From Chlamydomonas sphaeroides (lineage: Eukaryota > Chlorophyta > Chlorophyceae > Chlamydomonadales > Chlamydomonadaceae): 64,000 nucleotides of DNA. The notes under the pieces are model-generated. The model saw nothing but the letters and a program-made list of their open reading frames with translations. It had not been told where the DNA came from and searched no databases. Position numbers and translations under genes: made by a program. Positions 1 through 10,800 of this stretch are shown here, piece after piece (the stretch's first letter is position 1; every line of letters starts with the position of its first letter). The stretch spans positions 98,678 to 162,677 of the forward strand of contig BDDC01000023.1 in NCBI GenBank assembly GCA_001662425.1, read 5' to 3'.

Positions 1-3000
1 GGGAGCGGGGCCCGGAGCGGGGGCGGCAGGTTGTGGAGTGTGGGCTGCGGTCTCAACCGCAATGGTCCGGCCTGGCCCGGCGCGGTACTCGTGACTGGGG
101 TCAGGTGTAGGGAACGCCACGTGGAGGAAGGGATATTTCTCGCATGCACCACGGCCGTACGACAGGGCACGACATGCCGAGCCCTTCGGCCAGGGGCCTT
201 GATTGCGGCGTACGGCCGTACCGCAAGCGCCCAGAGCACCCGCCCAACTGTCTTGCGGGGCAGACCCCGCTCCCCTGTGCTGCACCTTGCCGTACAGCTG
301 CCGCAGCAGCCCGTCCAGCGTGCCCCCGCTGCCGTACACGTGCGCCGCCAACTCCGTGAACACGGCGGCGGCCGAGATGCCGTCCTTATCCTGGCAATGG
401 GCCGGCCGGGGGCAGGCAGGGAAGGAGGGGTGAATAGCGGGCGGCCCCCGGCGAGGCTGTGGGGCAGCAGCGCTCCCGAATACGTGGCAAGGGGCAGCCC
501 CTCGCGCCCTCGTATCACCCTCGTCCACCCAGTCTCACCCGGTACATGGCCCCCAGCATGAAGCCAATGGCCTCCTGTGGGCGTCAGCCGGCGGCAGGTG
601 TTGTAGCGTAACGGCACGTAACCGTGACGTGACCGCTCAGCTTCTATCATGAAGTTACAGCCCATAAGCTGTAACCAGACTATAGAGAGTGAGACTCTAT
701 AGATACGATTGAACGGAGCATTGGTTCGCACAGGAAGTTGTGCGGGCATGCTGGAGTTCATACGGCGTAGTGCCCTGAGATTGGTGTCCGACTGGGGAAC
801 CGTACGGCATGGCCGGAGTGTCCTTAGCGGGCCCTATAGAAGCGTTCTCGCCGGCAACTGCTGGAACAAGTTACCAGAGCAGCAACTCTGTGGACTCTGT
901 TGCTTGGTCATGCAAGCCTAGAACATTCGTTCTCTATCCTTCAACAGCAGGGGAGCAGAGGTTTTCAACCATAGGCAGGCAGGGGAGCAGATGAGGACGG
1001 CACGGCAGCGGGCAAGTGGTCAAGGGAGCCCGGCCGCCGCCACCCCCACGGCCCAACAATCCCTTTGCTCGCCTCGAACGCAAAGAGCACCGTGGCCCCA
1101 TGCTGCCGCTCCAGCTGCAGCGCGGTGCTGCCCAGCCACTTGAAGCCGGTGAGCGTCTCCACAAAGGTGAAGCCCTCGGCGGCCGCCATGGCCGACAGGA
1201 ACTTGGAGGACACGGCGGAGGCCAGCATGACGCAGGAGGCCGCGGGGACCTAGGGGAGGAGGGGAAGGAACCGGAGGGCAGCACGCGGAATGGGGCCCGG
1301 GCAGGCCATGCTAGGAGGAAGGGGGGCCGGGAGCAGGGGTCAGGGTTGGGCGGAGAGGCTCGGCGGACGCCGGTACGGCTTTGCGGGAGGCGGAGGTGCG
1401 AGGGGTTCCGCGAGTCGTTGGGATGGCGGTGGGAGGGCCGCACCTCGGGGTGCTGCGCCAGGTGGTTGGTCCACACCCAGTGCGCCAGCAGCGCGCCGAT
1501 TTCGTTGCCTGTGAACGTGCGCCAGCCGCCGGGGCTGGCCGCGCAGCGCTCCGCCACCGCCAGCCGGTCCGCGTCTGCGCGGCGCACGGGTCCGCACACG
1601 CCGGCGCCACCAGAGTCAGGCGCGTGCGATGCCAGGCGCGGCGGTGGCAAGGCCACCAGGCCACCACCACACCAGGCCACCACCACACCAGGCCACCACC
1701 ACACCAGGGAGGGGTGCGCAGCCGTGCGCATGGGCACACTCGGAGCGCCCAGAAGCAGCAGCATCAGCAGCCGGCCGCTGGTCCCCTCTGGCACACACCT
1801 GGGTCGTTGGCGATCACCAGCCGCGCGCCCCGCTGCGTGCCTGCGGCGGTAGTTGCCGTGACAGGGGCATGTCGCAGCGCGCCATGCACCCGTAAGAGGG
1901 GCGGTGGGCTCAGGGGCTGCTGTGTGCGCCCACGTGTCCCGCCGTCAGCCCTGCCGGCCAAGACTGCTTCATGCCCCGCCCGGCCGCACCCTCCGCAAAG
2001 GCCAGGCTCCAGGTGCCTTTGCCTTCCTCGGGGTTGGGGAAGACCACGGTGGGGAACTCCGGGTCGGGGTGCCGCTGCTGCTCCACGATGGCCGGCCGCG
2101 GCAGGTCCATTACCTGGGGCCCGGGGGAGCGGAGGGCAGGAGAGGCCAGGGGCGAGCCGTGCTCTGGCATCCTGACTCGGGGCGACGGCCCCACTAGCTG
2201 CAGGGACTCGGCGGACGCGGCAGCGGCCAGCCTGACTCGCGTGTGGCGGACCCCCAGGCGTTTGATCGCCCTGTCCAGTTTCTCTGCACGCCTTGCATGA
2301 AGGGTCACCACTCTTTTACGAGAACCCCAAGGACCAGTGCGGACGCGGTCGCGCACCCGGAACGCCTCGACCAGCGCCTCCGCGCCCACGCCGTGCAGCG
2401 GCGTGTACACGGGCACGCCCAGGGCGGCCAGCGCCGCCGCGCGCTGCGGGCCCTCGCGGGCCAGGTAGCGCATCCCCGCCAGCCGCGCAAAGTAGGCCGA
2501 GGACACTGCGAGGGCCCAAGGGCAAGCCAGGGGCCCGCAATGGGGCTCAGTGGGGGGTTGCGGTGGCGTAATCGGGGGAACAGTGAAACGCCGGCAACTG
2601 CTGGGCAGGCGATGCGGGCCACAGGCTTGACAGCCCGGGCGTCGCTGGGGCACAGGAAGGGCCGCATTGTGAGGCCCCCCGACCGCTCGCCTCACCCGTG
2701 TCCCATGGGTCGCTGACGAGCGGGTCGGCTAGCAGCTGCTGCTCGCCCGGCAGCTGCCGCCAGGGCTCCAGGTTAGCCTCGATGGCGGCCGCGATGCCGG
2801 CGTCGTGCGGCGGGATGATCTGGCAGCCGTTGCCCCAGTACACCTGATCGCAGCCGGAGGGCAAGGGTGGGGGCGCGCAGGGGAGGGCGCTCGGTGGCTG
2901 CAGCGTGCCCAACGCTGGGGGCCTCGGAGCCGGCCAGCGCCTGGTCGCGGCCGTGCGCCGGACAGCTGCCGGAGCGTGTGCGTCGGGAGGTCTGCGGGCG

Positions 3001-4421
3001 CGTGAGCTGCTGCTTGCACTGGGGCCCCGGAGGCCCCGCCACCGCAGCCCGCTGCTCGCCACACACTGCCCGCAGCTGGCGGTTGGGGCAAGCGACCAGC
3101 GGACCAGCAGCCCTGCAGGTATTGTTCCTGGCGCCGTAGAGGTCCGTGCCATGGAGAGTCGTCGCCGCCAGTCACACCACCCCGTCCCACTTGCCGTACC
3201 TTGTACCCGTTGTACTCCTGGCGGGGGAGCAAACGTAGCAGGCGGTCAGGCGGGGGTATCGTGCAATGCGCGCCGCCCACACACCTCTGCCTCAGCGGCA
3301 CGCCGCCCCCGCTTGGCACCTCCAACCAGAGTCCAGCGCAGCGGCATGGCCCCGCCATGCGCACCTTGGGGTTGTGGGAGGCGGTCACCATGACGCCCGC
3401 GGCCGCGCCCAGCTCCGCCACGCCTGCTGCCACGAAGGGCGTGGGCACTAGCCGCCGGAAGAGCGCCACCTTGACGCCGTCCGCCGCGAACACGGCCGCT
3501 GTGATGTGCGCAAACTCGCGCGACCCATACCGCCCGTCATAGCCTGCGGGCCGGCGAGGAGTACACAAGCTTGTCGCGGCCTCGGCGAGGCTGCCGGTGG
3601 GGCAGCAAATGTGTGCGCGTGCGGCTCGGGGCGCGTTGGCAACCAGCGCCTGACGCAGCCACCGGGCCACCGGCGGGCCTCCCAGACCATTTATAGCTGA
3701 AGGCTGATGGTGGTGCCCAAGATCATGTGGCTTGGTTGGTTGAGTTCCCACGATGCAAAAGGCTCTTGCGTCGCGAGCGCGCTGCCCCGCTGCCCAGCTG
3801 CCCCGCTGCCCCGCTGCCCCTCACGGCAGACGGCACGCACCCACGACGATGCCGCCCGCCGCAAGCTGCTGCGGCGCCGTGGCCTGCAGGTAGCGCAGCA
3901 GGCCCTGCGCCGTCTGGCGGACCACCACGGCGTTCATGCGGGAGGTGCCGGGCCCCAGCTTGCCGCGCAGGCCGGCCGTGCCTGCGCGTGTAGGCGAGAT
4001 GGCGTCGTGGCCATGGGACTGCTCAATGGGTAAGGTATGGGTCTGCACTGCACAGCAGGTGCAGGCCGTGTTGCGTGCACGGGGAGATGTGTGCAGGATC
4101 GCATCCTCCTGTGCCCGGCGCACCGAACTCCAGTCTTGAGCCCAGGAGCTCGAAGAGGTCATCATACTTGGCGGCACTGAACAGCTGCTCGATGCTCGCC
4201 CGCGAGTCCGCATCGGTGTCCCAGCGCTTCCAGCGCTCGACCAGGGGTGACACCTCGTCGGCCGTGTGCGCGGCGTGTAGGAGCCGGGGGCGTGCCGTGG
4301 TGCGCTGCGCCGCTGGCGATGGCACGGGCGATGGTGCCGATCGGCGAGGGCACGCTGCAGGGTAGCGCCCTCGCAGCGCGCGCTGCATGGCCGATGCTTG
4401 CAGCAGGTGAGCCAAGAGCAA
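1..4421 (-). CDS. PGM2-type phosphoglucomutase/phosphopentomutase, 3' end off the left edge
   Basis: Alpha-D-phosphohexomutase of the PGM2 (phosphopentomutase/phosphoglucomutase) type, moving phosphate between C1 and C6 (or C5) of sugars. Twelve exons fit: 4421-4124, 3981-3841, 3543-3365, 3217-3200, 2843-2696, 2505-2357, 2113-1990, 1840-1799, 1574-1444, 1249-1073, 574-539, 390-286. Family marks in order: SRLEFG/TAGLRGKLGPG substrate region; VMVTASHNPK with the phosphoserine; EYNGYK on an 18-nt exon; VYWGNGCQIIPPHD; VYTPLHGVG; PDPEFPTVVFPNPEEGKG; metal loop NDPDADRLA, assembled across an intron; GNEIGALLAHW; ETLTGFKWLG; FE/EAIGFMLG; DKDGISAAAVF. The C-terminal phosphate-binding domain (usual MRTSGTEPK motif) is not in the window. 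The 574/1073 junction needs a GC-AG intron. The first Met is unsure: 4421, or 4385 (MQRALRGRYPA). The Arg/Pro-rich N-terminus could be an organelle-targeting peptide. It is divergent to channel A. Confidence 0.92.
654..702. repeat. Two adjacent perfect inverted repeats in a PGM2 intron
   Basis: GTTACAG (654-660) pairs with CTGTAAC (669-675) around an 8-nt loop. CTATAGAG (680-687) pairs with CTCTATAG (695-702) around a 7-nt loop. Both lie in the 498-bp GC-AG intron and are clearly AT-richer than their surroundings. They could be a remnant of a small inverted-repeat element or simply local hairpins. Confidence 0.6.
1661..1708. repeat. 16-bp tandem repeat, three perfect copies, in a PGM2 intron
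   Basis: The unit CCACCACCACACCAGG is repeated at 1661, 1677 and 1693, preceded by a partial copy. It lies in the intron between exons 1799-1840 and 1444-1574. On either strand it can be read as a His/Gly-rich or Trp/Gly-rich ORF, which is an artefact. Confidence 0.9.
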
Positions 4422-4808
4422 TCAAATGGTTCTTGGGCTTATGCAAGGCTAACTCGAACAAGAGAGAAACCCTATGAGGTTGGACTCTGTTGTCGTGCCA
4501 CTAAAGCTGCCTTTGTATATACCTCACTGCGCTGTCTTGACGCCAATTATGGATGGGTCAAGGCGCAATCCGTCGCCGGACTGCGAACCCGTGCCTTTCC
4601 TACTGAGCGCTCGATTGTTATTGTAATATGCTATACACGCCGGTGTCTCTTTCACAACTACTTGAAATCCAAGCGCGCACGTGAGCCCCTTACGGACAGA
4701 CCACCTCTGCCATAACCGGCCGCGGCGCTAGCTTCGGCGGCAGCCATGACAGCGACATATTTCCTCATTGCCTTAAATTGCGCTCCCCACGCATAGCGCA
4801 TTGCTGCT
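4422..4808. promoter_or_regulatory. Divergent upstream region between PGM2-like gene and channel A
   Basis: About 390 bp separate the two predicted starts, with lower GC than the flanks and AT-rich stretches near 4507-4525 and 4617-4640. No coding exon was recognised. A shared bidirectional promoter is inferred from position only. Confidence 0.4.
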
Positions 4809-7800
4809 GTGGTAATGCGTCTCGCGGCCGTCGCGCCGGACTCCAGCGTCCACAGCGTCGTGGAACACCCCCATAAGGTGCAATTGAAGGTGAGGCTCGG
4901 TGTCCCCTTAGGGCAGTCGGTCGCGTCCCTCGGCCTGCCATCTAGCCAGCGGCCCCATGCGCCCCACCGCGCTAGCTCCGAGCCCCCTGCCTGCCCCAAG
5001 TCGTCACAGACCGTGCACCCTTGGCCCTACCAGAGCTCTACGGGGCGCCAGGACACAGCTCTCGGCTGGGCTGATGAGGCGTCCAGCACGCACGAGCTCA
5101 AGCGGCCTAGCGATGTTGACAGCATCGGCGCGGAGCTGCCCAGCACGGGGCGGCACTCTGCCACCTGGGCCCCCGCCGCTAAGAAGCCAACTGGACCAAC
5201 GGATAAGGCCACCGCTAGGGCCATGACGGTGAGACTACGGCCTCTATTATGATGCAAGCGGAGAGCGTGGTGTCAAGCAGGCCGGTGGCCCGGCCATGCG
5301 GCTCTCGTGCAGCGTGGTAACGATACCCTGGCCCTGTCAACCGGCCCCGCACCCGCCCGCAGCTGCGACGCGGCACGGGCTCCTCGGCAGCAGCCGCGGC
5401 CCTGGCTGCCGCCAGCGCCGCTGACCAAACACACCAGACGCTCTCAGCCTCGCCCGGCGGCCCCGGCGGCCCGACCCACATCACCGGCCAGACGCCGGCG
5501 CTCCAGCGGCTGGGCCATAGCCTGCTCATCCACCCCTCCTCCCGCGCCTACCGCCGCTGGTGCGTCTCCTCACGCCAGCCCTCACCCAGCAACTTCCCCT
5601 AGCTACACCCACACCCTCTGCCACGCTGCGCCGCTCTCGCAGCGCCATGCTCGTGTTACCCGCCGCCATGCACCACGCGCTGATAGCCGTACATAGCACC
5701 ATGCCGTACATCCGTATCTCGCGACATGCCCTTCGCGACTCAGGTTCTTCTTCTCGGTAGCTGTGTCGCTGCTGGCGGGATGGCTGGAGCCGTACAACAT
5801 GGCGTTCGGCAGCAGCAATATGCTGCGGTGCGTGGGTCCCGGCTGTTTGGTTCAGGTAGCCCCAGGGGTAGCCGTGTGTGCATCCAGACTTGATGCTCGC
5901 AGCTAGTAACCAGATGAGAGTTTGCGTACCGTACCCAGGCTGCCGCTGTATGTCGGCGGGCGCTCTGGGGAGCCCAGGGGGCCTGCGGTTGCGCTAGCAG
6001 ACGGCTGCTAGACAGCCCTCGCATCTTACATTTCTTACATCGACACGTTGATGTTCGACCTCGATAGACTCTACGGACTCTATCTACTCCGATCCAACGG
6101 CTGCTAGACCTGGGCACACCCGCGTCTTGCTGCGGGCTCTTGCGGGCGCGCGTGGACGCATGGGGCACGTTTCGGCGCAGACCTGGGCAGCACGGGCTGT
6201 GCCAGCCGGTGCCCCTCGCCTGCTGTTCCCCTCGCAGCGACAGCCCGCTCGGCTTCTGGGCCTGGTCCGAGTACCTGGCAACAGGTGCGCAGCCGGGGCG
6301 CAGGGGCCGGGTCCGCAGGGCGGTGGGCGGGCGCTGCGTGGCCCTGCCTGGCTGCTCCGCATGCTCCCGTGGTGGCCGCTGCATGCCAGGCTGCCCACAC
6401 CCAGTAGCATGCGGAGGCCGGCTCGACAGGCAGCAGGCCGTAGCCCCACCGCCAGCAGTCGCCTGCCGCTAGCCCAGGCCGCCAGGCAGGCCTCGGCAAC
6501 AAGCCGGCCCCATCCGCCCTGCCTCGGTGCAGTCATCTTCACGGCCGACCTGCTCGCCAAGTTCTGTGTGGCGTATGTGGACGCCGAGAGCGGCATGCTC
6601 GTCACCTCCTACCGCCGCATCGCGTGGCACTACGCGTTCAGGTGCGCGCGGTGGCGCTGGCAGGAGGCGGCAGGAGCGCGAGCAGGGCGTCGTCGCATAC
6701 CAGGGCGCACAGAGCTGCCTCGCGTTGTGTGTGGCGCCTTGTGCGTGCCTCGCAGCCTGTAAAGCTAGCGCTGCAGGTGCAGGCGAGGCCGCGGCTACGC
6801 CAAGTTCAGCCTGACCCCTGACCCTGACCCTGACGCTGACCCTGGCCCCTGATCCTGTGCCCTGTGCCCTGCTTTCGCCCGTCTTGCCGGCCCCATCCCC
6901 ACAGCCACAAGTTCGCTTGGGACCTGCTCTCCGCCGTACCCCTGGATTGGGTGGTTATCGATGTAGTGCAGGTGTGGGGTGGGCATCTGCGGGGCCCACC
7001 TATTACGAGGAAGCACTCAGCACCAAACAGCGAAGTGGCGTAGCCCCTCCCAGCGCGCAAACAGGCGGGCGGGGCGCTCGTGCTATGCCGCGGCTGCATG
7101 GACGTCGGCGCACGGCGCTGCCGGCCCCGGCTGCGCTACGCTGCGCCAAACAACGACCAACGTGACTGGTCGCCGCTGCTCGCAGGCCTCGGGCGCGTCG
7201 CCGCAGACGGTGGCGGGCGTCTCCTTCATCAAGATGGTCCAGCTGGTGCGCCTGCGTGTGTGCCTCGTACAGCTATATGATCATGTTATGGTGCAATAAC
7301 TTGCTGAGCAGGTGGTGCGGCCGCCCGACATGCGCATGTCTGCCCTGCAGCTCGCGCAATCTGACGCCGGATCCCCCGCCCCCGGATCCGGCTGCGCTGC
7401 GTGCTCGGTCCTTACCATCCTACTCCGCTTGCTCGCGTCCGCAGCGTCTCTGTCAAGCGCCCTCCCCTCGCGCTCACGCGACCGCCGCTTGCACACCCCA
7501 ACTAACTCAACCCGGCCCTCCCGTCCCCAGGTCCGGCTGTACCGCGTGTTCGAGTTCTTCGCTGACCTCGACTATTCGTTGGCGCTCAGCCAGGGCACAC
7601 TCATGGTGGTTCGCAACACATGCTACGCCCTCTACGTCACGCAGTGAGAATACCGGTAGCCGTTCGCTGCCGGCGACGCGTGTGCCGCACCACCGCCCAC
7701 AGCGCCGCGATGCAGCCGCGCTGGCATGCGGCATGCGGCATGCGGCGCACGAGGGGCAGGGGGCTGGCGACATCATGACCCGGTGTCTGTTTGGTGTGCC

Positions 7801-10800
7801 CCTGCCCCTGCCTCCATCCCGCCTTGGCAGCTGGGCGGCCTGCATGTTCTACCTGCTGGCCCAGGTATGGTAGGCGGCGCTCCTGGATGTACAACGCATG
7901 TCGTACACTGTACATGTGAGATGATGGCCCATCGCCGACACGCTCTGCCCGCTGGCCCCTAGGTGGAGGGCCTGTCGCCCGAGTCGTGGGTGGGCCGCAA
8001 CGCGGAGCGCTTCTTGCATCAGCCCGCGTACCGCAAGGTGGGCGGTGCGCGGAGGAGCAGGCTGCAGCAGGGGCTGGGCGGGCATGGCTGCATGGCTCCT
8101 CATCAAAGGGGCCTTCCGCGGCCGTGGCCTGACCTGCCCCGGCCTCTGCCGCACCGCCGCCAATGCCCTCGTGCGCAGTACCTGCTGTCGCTGTACTTTT
8201 CCGTCAGCGCCTTCACGGGCCTAGGCGACGGCTCGCTGTACGCGTCCACGGTGCCCGAGGCCGCCTTCATGATCGTGTACCTGTGAGCGGGCGCGTCGAG
8301 AAAGCTGCATGTGGGGCCTTACTTGCTCTGGGCGCGGCTGCCCCCGACTAGGCTGCCCGTGCTGCGCCAACCAGCCGTCCTGGGCGTCTCGACACCGCAA
8401 GCGTGCCAAACCCAACTCCCACCCCCTCTTCACCCAGCCTGTTCAACCTGTTCCTGGGCGCCTACATCCTGGGTACCGTGACCATGCTGGTGGTGAAGGG
8501 CGACGAGCGCTCCAAGCAGTTCCGCGACCGCATGTTCTCGCTGGCGGAGTTCAGCAAGAACAACGACCTGCCCCAGGTCAGAGCACCCCTTCGGAATTCT
8601 GCACCAGCGGCAGTGGGGCGGGGGCGGCCGCCTGAGCCATCGCGGACCTGGCGCCTAGGTTCCGTGCCTCTGGCCCTGCCCGCCGCGGCCTCCCTGACCG
8701 CGCTGCCGCCTGCTTGGTGCATGCTGCTCCGCCCCCTCAGCCGCTGCACTCGGCGATGCAGGAGCACCTGGAGGTGACCTTCCACTCGGAGGGCGCCAGC
8801 GATGAGCAGGTGCGGCTGGGCGGCTGGGCGGCTGGGCGGCTGGGCGGAGGCAAGGCCGTCTGCCAGCACCTCGGGGGTATGTGTGCTGTGTGCGTCAGGG
8901 CTCCCAGCAGCAGGAGGAACCAAAGCTAGTCCCGTGGTGACGGCCTCGGGATCGCTTGCGCCCAGCCACGAGGCGCCTGCCGGCAGCTACGGTAGCGAGC
9001 CGGGGCTTGGGTTGCGGGCGTCGGGCTAGTCCTATGGCCCGGCCGGCTGACGCCACGGGTTGTGCACACGGCATGTTCATGCCGTAACCGGGTGGCTGCT
9101 GCCGGTCGTGGCCGCAGGTGCTGGGCATCTACCCCACCACCATCCGCCGCAAGGTGCTGCGCCACCTGTACCTGGCACCCGTGCGCGGCTGCTACCTGTT
9201 CAAGGGCTGCAAGCAGCGCTTCCTGGACGCGCTGCTGGCGGCGTCGCGTGTGGAGCTCTTTATGCCGGGCGTGCAGCTGCTGGCCGAGGTGCGACAGCTG
9301 GCGGGCGGGCCCCGCGCTCTGGGATGCGACGTAGCGGTGGATGCGAGGTAGCAGTGGATGCGAGTCTGCTCCGGCGGCGGAACCTCTGCACGGGCGGCTC
9401 CCGGTGCCCACGCGCGATACCATTTCGTTTCACACAGTGGCGCACGTCGATGTGACATCTTCCGTCCTCATGCCCTGCGCGCAGGGCGACAACGTCACCG
9501 AGCTGCTGGTGCTGGTGTCGGGCGAGGTGGCGGTCAGCCAGCACCGCTTCAACACCACCGCCGCGCTTGCCATGTGGGCGGGCGGCGCCGGTGGCGGCCC
9601 CGGCGACGCGTCCACGCACAGCGCCAAGTCGGCCGATGAGTCGGTGCGGATGGGCATCGCAGGTGCGCCTCCCTCCCACCCTGCCGCCAGCGCCCCTGCT
9701 CACATCGCGCTGTGCAGCTCGGGTTCGCTTGCTGCTGCGCGCCAACGCCTGCCGCGCCATCACCACAGGCCGCCTGCGCTCGCGCTTCGCGTCCAAGCCC
9801 TCGGGCTCCGCCGCCGGCAGCAGCCCCGCGACCTCCGGCCTGCCGCCCGGCGCGGGCTTTGCCGCCGACGCCTCGGCGCACGGCTCCTCGGTGCACAGCG
9901 GCTCGGCGCTGGGCGCGTTGCCGGGGTCCGAGGAGGTGGACATGCGGTCGGCGGGCTGCGCGCTGGCGGAGGTACCCTTCTTCACAGGTGTGAGCGGGCC
10001 TTGCTGAAGACGGCGGCCCCCGCAGCACAACCTGATGTCCGTGGCCGGGCTGAGCGCGCAAGCATGCGTCGTCCGTTGGCGCCGCTGACCGGCCGGGAAC
10101 TGACCAGCAAGAGCCATGCAACGCAAGTGCTAGTGCGCTGCTGGACGCCCGCGCCCCTCGGTGCCCCGCGGTGGCTGTGCCCCGCAGACGTGCCGTCGCA
10201 TGAGGCCGCCATGAGCACCACCGTGGTGCGAGCCCTGTCGCTGAGCAAGGCAGCGTGGGAGATCCTGGTGGACCAGGTACGGCCACTGGGACCGCTAGCG
10301 TCTGCGGCGACACCCACAGCTGCCGTCGCGTGTGGGGCCAAGCTTCTCAGCAAGCCAGCCGGCCGCGCGCTCTCCCGCGCCACCCCAGCTGCCGGCCCTG
10401 CTGCTATCACTCCATTGCCGCATGCCCTCCGCGCCCTGTCCCCGGCCCCGCACTCCGCCCCGCAGTTCCCGCAGCAGGCGCGCATCGTGCTGCAGAACCT
10501 GCAGCTGCGGCACGAGGCCGACCTGACTTCGGCGCTGCATGAGGCCGCCATGCGCAGCCAGCTTAGCGCCGAGCAGCTGGACACCGCACTGGCACTCATC
10601 AAGGCCAGCGACGGCATCGACAGCGTGGACCCGGGGCTGGTGGCGGAGACACGAGGTAAGGGCGGGGCAGGGCAAAGACGGGGCGGGGCGTTGCTGGCTT
10701 GTCGGGGGTGGGCAGGCTTGGGGCTGGGCAAGCGGGGCGCTCGGGTCGCGTTGGCGGGCTGCTGCTGCGGCTGCTGCTGTCGCATTCGGCCGCTGCTGCG

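Noticed and set aside
1016..1852. 278-codon plus-strand frame rich in Gly/Arg/His
   Set aside because: Antisense to PGM2 exons 8-10 and running through the 16-bp tandem repeat.
5027..5257. Minus-strand frame starting like a signal peptide (MALAVALSVGPVGFLAA)
   Set aside because: It is antisense to the frame that joins in phase to channel A exon 2 through a good GTGAGA donor. No downstream domain was found.
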